Notes under the pieces: generated by a model
The model's database searches: none
What the model saw: the letters and a program-made list of their open reading frames with translations, nothing else
Told to the model about the DNA's origin: nothing
Position numbers and translations under genes: made by a program
Assembly (NCBI RefSeq): GCF_037975245.1
Contig: NC_092579.1
Span: 3,992,001 to 4,056,000, forward strand
Source of the DNA: Apostichopus japonicus
Lineage: Eukaryota; Echinodermata; Holothuroidea; Aspidochirotida; Stichopodidae
Direction of reading: 5' to 3'
DNA: 64,000 nucleotides
In this document: positions 58,140 to 64,000 of the stretch, piece after piece
How the letters are laid out: each line of letters starts with the position of its first letter
How positions within the stretch are numbered: the stretch's first letter is position 1

Positions 58140-61100
58140 TCTGTCACTCTGTTTAATACTGAAATCTTGTGGTGATAACTTTATGTTAGCTGATTTATAT
58201 TGACATAGTCCTCTAGCATGTGATTTGGATGAACTTATGGTCACCGGATATGTCCTCCTTCCTGTCTCCTGTGTTATGTGACCCTCCAGATGAATTATCT
58301 AAATAGAAGATCAACAACTGTTAGATCAGACAATAAAGTGGAAATACTTTCTCAATATTCATGTGATCAACTAGCTAATCCAAATATGAGCACAGAACCA
58401 CAAATTGTCAATCGTAACCATCAACCCTTCAACCATATCTGAACTTACAAGGCATAAGGCATATTGTAATTTTGTTGAGTTGCATTTTGGGTACCCCATG
58501 GAAATAAACTTTGTTTGAAGAAAGGAATCCTTCAACTTAGATTACCACCCTTGGCCATAAACAACTTGTTCTTCTTTTGTCTAAAAAAATATTTCTAAAT
58601 CTAGCTCTATAATTTTTTTTAAATGTATCATGATATGTTATGGTAATAATGGTATGTTACCATATATGGTACAGTATATGACATATATGTTATGTACCAT
58701 TTTGAATTAGTTTATCCAAGATGGAGAAGGGGGCAGGAGGAGAGAGGGTTGGGAGGGGAGGGTAGAAGTTGTTATATGTCAGAATTTACAATAGAAATTA
58801 GCAGAATTCTTTTCTTAACTTTTATGAAATAACATTTATTAGAAAAGATATCTCAAATAAATATTTAAATCATAGATAGAATAAAACGTTAAAGGAATAT
58901 AAATGACTTTGGATATTAATGAAACAGATCTCTCGAGAGCAAAAACTCTCATTGCACATCAGTAGGTTTTGTGTGATTTAAATCTTACTCTAATATAATA
59001 TTTACAGAATACACATATATAGTATATGCTAATTTAATATAAATTAATGATTATATCTGTTTAAAACACATCTGCATATAAAGAGAAAGAAAATATTCTA
59101 CCATGAAAAATACTTAAATAGTTGATATATATTCTTCACTTTTTATATAAAAACAAAATGAAGTATATTATTTATTAATAAGCCTATGAATTAGTAAAAA
59201 ATAACACAGGGATTAAGATATGGTAATCTAAAAGTAAAACTTGTACTCGAAGATATATTTTGTCCTCGGACATTTCTGTAATGGTTTTATATTTTTCGTG
59301 GGCAGCAAGTTTTACCGTGACTCTTTTAGTAACCTCTCGTTTCATAGTTTTAAGGGATTAAGATGGGCAGAACAACTTAGGCAGATTGAAGTTGAAATAA
59401 TTTCATTAATACAAGGTCATATATTGAAAGTAAGAGGCATTTACTATAGAGAATAAGTACAAAGTTACCAATACAGTACTAATTTTAGTCAATGTATTGA
59501 ATTCTATTCTATGAGTGTCAAATGAGTAATTAAAGTTTGAAACTTGGTTTCACAATGCATTTGTCAAATAACATCACCATATTCCAGTTCACAAGCAAAT
59601 TTACCCAAATTAGTGTTTAGACATTATAAATGCATGTGAAGTATTTATTCCTTCTGAATTTTGAATAGGTGTAGGTAGTTTCTTATAGAAAGGCTACAGT
59701 AGGTTTACTACTTGCAGCATTAAAAATTTGATAGGCAAGGCTTCCACATCCTCATTAATGCAGGTGTTTTAGATTGGTCTGCAGTTTTCATGAATCCCTA
59801 GCAATTATTACTGGAATTGAAAATGGATGGACCATTTGCAAGATGTCCTGCAAGGTTTCCATCTGTCCCTGATTAGAATTAATCCCATGTAGAAAGCAAA
59901 CTGTAAAATTTCTAAAAATTTGGACTTCATTTACATTATTTGAAATCAAACTTGATTGATGAAGTTAATGGACTACGTTGCTACGGAAACTGTCAGATCA
60001 GATAGCATTGACGAAATATATGAACTGAAATAGGTGTCTTATTGTAACAGGTTAAAAATATACTTTCTACTGCAAGATTATTTTGCATGATATGTTTATT
60101 GAATGATTTTGGTCACTTTATTTGAGATATTTGTTTCCTACATTAGATTTAATTCTACAAGCTAACATTCCAAACCTGTACTTTCAAACTTTTGTCTTGC
60201 AGATCCCAGTTGTTCTTTCTGTAGGGCTAGCACTAAAACCATAAATTTGTAGGGATAAAAGCATTGCCCAATATCTATACTCCCTGGTGATTAATTTGAA
60301 TACTACTTACTGATTGCATAAATTTGATAAACATTTATTACAACTTACTTAAAATCTTCCATTTATTCTTCCATTTATAAATATTGTATCAAAAGTTTTT
60401 AAACAAATCACTGTGTGACAATGAGGAATGGTAAATGCTATTCCACTGGAAACATGTTCAATGATCAAACATGGCTTGTGACTCACAGCAACTCATGTTT
60501 TTGGGGTCATATCCCACAGTTTTAAAAGAGTTGTTCTAAACTTTCTAATTTCTGAAACACTATATTCAACACATTGATACAGAGGGCATCAATGTCAACT
60601 GTCAAGTTAACTTTACAAAAGCCTGACATATTTTCAAGAAAATAATATCAGATCAGCAAAGTGAGTCCATGTCAAACTCTAATCGACAAATAGTATAAAA
60701 TCAATAGTTTCTCGTCTTTTCTTCCAATAAAGGGACTGAAAAGTGAAGCCCGACCCCCCCTTTAAAAAAAAATCCAACAGTATCATTTGATGGTACCAAA
60801 CTTTAGGGCAGACTTTCTTGATTACATTTTATGACCAATCATGGAAAAATTCTGACCAAAAAAATTGTCACAAAAGGATGATTACCTAAGCGACTATAAA
60901 TTGCATAACTGTCAATACATACATGGGCATGCCAGGATGTGGTTAATAGTTTCTGAAATGTTACCACTTTGGCATATGTAGCCGATTTGATATTGTCCCC
61001 TCTACAGATCATCAGTATCGCTCCCAAATTATTTTATTAATTTTCCTATTTCGGCACTCCTCGATGGCCGGGGAATAATTACAAGAATGTCGAGAGTGTC

Positions 61101-61500
61101 TAGAAAAATACTTTTGAAGACTTGCAGCAAGTTTTTAGTCTGCCAATCATTTTGGGCCAAAAACCGATTACCTTTTAAGCACAACAGGAACCAAATATTT
61201 GACAGGGCAGTGTAACATGAATTGCAGAGTAGGAATTAAGAGAAAACACTTCAAGCAGTTACTCAAGCATTATACTTTGACTAAAAGGGCCTGACCTACA
61301 CCAGGGAGAGGTTTGCCAACAGTCTCTTCACAGCCAGCAATGATTTTGACGTGAAAAGGTGCCGTCACAGCTTGACCACCAACAAACATGGTTTCTAATT
61401 CTTCCTCTCCTCCCCCATTCAGTGAATCCATTGCAGAACATTTTGTCCCTTAACTGCCCTTCCCCTCCCCTTCCCACCAAGATATAACTCTTAATGTCAC
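58140..61500. other. no gene seen
   Basis: AT-rich with short open frames of non-protein composition; a C-run lies at about 60755. No paired splice sites, tandem repeat or RNA structure stood out. Confidence 0.5.
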
Positions 61501-61521
61501 AAATTACCCCATTTCTAAATA

Positions 61522-61694
61522 TCAGAGTGGACTGGGTTTTTCTTCCACTTCCCAGGGTGCGATTAGGTTCTGCTTCGGTTGTATAGGAACGCTGACAACG
61601 AGAGAGGTGGAGCGAGAATCGCTGACTTCCAGACTCGAATCTGACATCCTGCGAGGTGGGACGTCTATCGTTGCGACCGTCTTCTTGCCTCGGG
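61522..61694 (-). CDS. candidate terminal exon of an unknown gene
   Basis: After a pyrimidine-rich acceptor (CTCACCTTTCAG) the frame reads GKKTVATIDVPPRRMSDSSL, SDSRSTSLVVSVPIQPKQN and IAPWEVEEKPSPL before TGA at 61522. The composition (Ser/Thr and Pro-Glu rich, no bias from repeats) is that of a disordered protein C-terminus. Upstream exons would lie to the right; none could be linked. No family recognised. Confidence 0.4.
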
Positions 61695-61755
61695 TCCTGA
61701 AAGGTGAGACGGTTTGGAATGTTCCGATTCTGCAAGAAGTGGAACGCAACAGGGG

Positions 61756-61828
61756 ATCGTGAATAAACAGACAGTCGTGAATAAACATAGAGTCGTGAAT
61801 AAACATAGACGGTCGTGAATAAACATTA
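61756..61828. repeat. short tandem repeat, four units of 18-20 bp
   Basis: GTCGTGAATAAACATAGA repeated four times with small changes, just right of the candidate exon. Confidence 0.9.
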
Positions 61829-61859
61829 ACTCTTTTGTGCATCGATAGACAACACAAGT

Positions 61860-62460
61860 ATTTGAAATATCAATATGAATCTACTGCCGTAGACTAATAC
61901 CTGATTTACTCCGGAAACAGGCCTGTGATTATAATGCAATGGCATATGCTCAGATTATCTTCATGGCTTGCAACATTTTAGCATATAGCTTCTTTTGAAT
62001 TCACAAAAATTGCTGTGAATTAAAAAAATATTCCTGTGATTGATGCAATCACTGTGGGAGACACTGATTTGATACTTACTAACTATTTCGATACAAAGGC
62101 CATTTAGTATTTGTCACAACATTGTATCGTTTGCCACTGCAAAATTTTGATTACAGATCTAAACAGAATAATTCCACTGTGAGTACAGCATTTGTGTGTT
62201 TGACACATCAACCTAGTTGTTTGCTGTATTTCGTGATAAGATCCTGCAAATTGAGGGGTTTGAAGTTTATTAAAAATCCAGTATAAATATATGAAAGTAC
62301 ATATTTATATATAGGATATGAGAAACAGATATGAGTTATAAGGCTAAAAATAGCATGTACTGTATGTACAAATAATAAATCAAAAGTTAATAAATGAATT
62401 TAACTAAGTTTTCTGGAACAACACCCTGAATAAATATGTCAGCCCTATAAACGAAAGAAT
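61860..62460. other. no feature seen
   Basis: AT-rich stretch without exon-like frames or repeats that I can support. Confidence 0.45.
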
Positions 62461-62462
62461 TT

Positions 62463-62669
62463 TTAAAATGTACATGCAGTTTGAAATTTTGGCGTGATTT
62501 TCCAATTAATTTTAGTCTGTGTAAGAAGTGACTTCAGCTCGTTATGGAGTGGGTGTTTCTCGTCTCTATTAATTTTATGAGAAATCCTGTTAAAGTCTCT
62601 CATGGCTGAATTGTTTACTTGATTAATACGGGTGTTAACATCTGGGCTAAAAACACTGAAATCTATCAA
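62463..62669 (-). mobile_element. possible LINE ORF2 3'-end remnant
   Basis: The frame reads VNNSAMRDFNRISHKINRDE and KHPLHNELKSLL before a stop. An Arg-x-Phe-x-Arg-Ile helix followed by HPLH-x-x-L is common at the C-terminus of non-LTR retrotransposon polymerases. The match is short and made by eye. Confidence 0.3.
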
Positions 62670-62886
62670 TATCTCAAAATATTCCTTTCATGAGAATGTG
62701 AAGACAAAGCTAATAAGACACTGTGTTCGAAAGAACAGCTGCAGCAGCTGGTTAATCCCCTGCAGCTAAGCTGAGTCAATATAAAACAATACTAGAGATT
62801 ATCTACACAGACCAGCAGTGCCTATATTGTGTGAACATGCACTGCTGCACGAAAGATTGGGTCCTACACATACAGCGCCTGGCTGC

Positions 62887-62940
62887 AAGATGCTTAAAGG
62901 GGGCTGGCTGCAGGATGTTGCAGCCCCCTTTTAGCATCCT
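62887..62940. other. 20-bp-stem hairpin
   Basis: The arms 62887-62906 (AAGATGCTTAAAGGGGGCTG) and 62921-62940 (CAGCCCCCTTTTAGCATCCT) pair at 18 of 20 positions around a 14-nt loop that itself repeats part of the arm (GGCTGCAGGATG). It may be a microRNA-like precursor, a MITE remnant, or a small inverted duplication. Confidence 0.75.
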
Positions 62941-63487
62941 ATTTCTGACATGTGTGCCTAAACTCTCGAATTTTTACTGTTCCTGACAAAGTATGTTAAT
63001 CGACAGAATAAGTAACGATCTCATTAAAATAAAGAATCATCTGAATATCATAATTATTCTCATTTGTGACAGTCAATACTGCTGTGTGTACTATGTCGCC
63101 TATTGTTATTCCTGAAACCGAATGAACGTACGATTGCTGTATCAAACAGAACGAAACCAGTGTCTCGTCTATTTGAGTGGCACATAAGATACACTCATAG
63201 AAATGCTCTCAAAGTAGAAAGAAACGATCAAAGTTATCTTTGAATAATTCATTTACTCAAGGAAATCATGAATATTTTCTCCCTTTTCGATGCCTGATGC
63301 AGTCAAGAGAATGGGATGTGCATTAAGCAATGATTATCACAGGCGACATGACTCACATGAAAATCTACTCAATTGCCTTTGCAAGTTGTAATAGCCAAGG
63401 GTAAATTTGAACCTGTGTATATATGTTTATAGAACAGAGTGTCTTAAGTGTGATAATTTATCTAGGGAATAATATGTCCCATTTCGC

Positions 63488-63757
63488 CAGGCGCGTAGCC
63501 AGGGGGGGGGGGAGGGGGCGTCTGTTCCCCCCTTGAGCATATTTTTTTTGTATGTTTTATGATATCGCTAGTAATTTCAAGCTAAGATGCAACTTACAAG
63601 GCCTGGGAAGTGCCATTTTCAGCAATCTGGGAAGCCTTTTCAGCCAAAATCCAACTCATAGTGGCGCTATGCTTAGATAGTTTTTGCAGAATCTACCGCT
63701 CTGATAGTTTGCCTACAGGTTCTCCCCTCCCTTGGCAAATTCCTGGCTACCCGCCCT
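63488..63757. mobile_element. degraded hAT-type MITE, 270 bp
   Basis: The ends CAGGCGCGTAGCCAGG and CCTGGCTACCCGCCCT are inverted repeats (14 of 16 paired). Flanks CATTTCGC and CATTTTTG agree at the first five of eight bases. The inside carries GTGGCGCTATGCTTAGATAG, the diverged version of the subterminal motif of the elements at 5395, 6311, 40484 and 40850. A G-run follows the left end and C-rich blocks precede the right end. Confidence 0.75.
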
Positions 63758-64000
63758 CATTTTTGCATCTATAGCAAAAATGGCCGAATAGTTGAACAAA
63801 TACAACAGTGTACAGCAGTTCTTTAAGACATACACATATAAAAGTATTTTCTAAACAGAAGTAATGCAGTAATTCAGAGCCATAAAAATTGCTAGACAAA
63901 TTATTTATTCACTGCCTTCTGATGTGAAACCTTGCGAATAGCTGTTATCACTCTTCTTTAAAAAGAAAGTGAGAATAAAAACAGAAGAAACATGAGCTTT

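Overview
The window looks like nuclear DNA of a marine invertebrate. Coding exons are short and split by introns with GT..AG ends. Most of the remaining sequence is AT-rich and filled with hAT-type transposons, SINE-like copies and minisatellites. The death-fold/ZU5 gene and the style of the repeats suggest a deuterostome, possibly an echinoderm such as a sea cucumber. That placement is inference; no species marker is visible.

Three genes can be rebuilt with consistent splice phases. (1) On the minus strand, 37743 down to 10396, a 20-exon gene encodes about 2,235 residues. Its order is: short N-terminal segment, beta-propeller, death-fold, long repetitive coiled coil, second death-fold, ZU5-UPA, third death-fold, UBA-like segment, second ZU5-UPA, fourth death-fold. 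It resembles a death-domain scaffold of the PIDD/UNC5 type with an unusual set of modules, and is the most interesting object here. (2) On the plus strand, 43435-49010, six exons encode a CCDC137 homologue of 265 residues. (3) On the plus strand, 51736-56714, eight exons encode an EEF2KMT (FAM86) homologue of 447 residues with a long acidic insert. Genes 1 and 2 are divergent, about 5.7 kb apart; genes 2 and 3 lie in tandem.

Layout: 1-9,650 has no secure gene but holds two nested hAT insertions (3663-4775 and 5395-7109), each with terminal inverted repeats and 8-bp target duplications. 9,661-37,900 is the death-fold gene with a broken copy of its last exon just beyond its 3' end; its introns hold dispersed repeats (some with AGGTCA direct repeats), a 49-bp minisatellite and a 214-bp satellite. 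37,920-43,400 is intergenic and carries a third nested hAT (40484-42709). 43,435-56,714 holds CCDC137 and EEF2KMT. 56,715-64,000 has a tRNA-derived SINE, a candidate terminal exon on the minus strand (61522-61694), a 20-bp-stem hairpin and a small degraded hAT relative at 63488-63757.

The two housekeeping genes act in nucleolar/RNA biology (CCDC137) and translation factor modification (EEF2KMT). Nothing indicates that they work with the death-fold gene.
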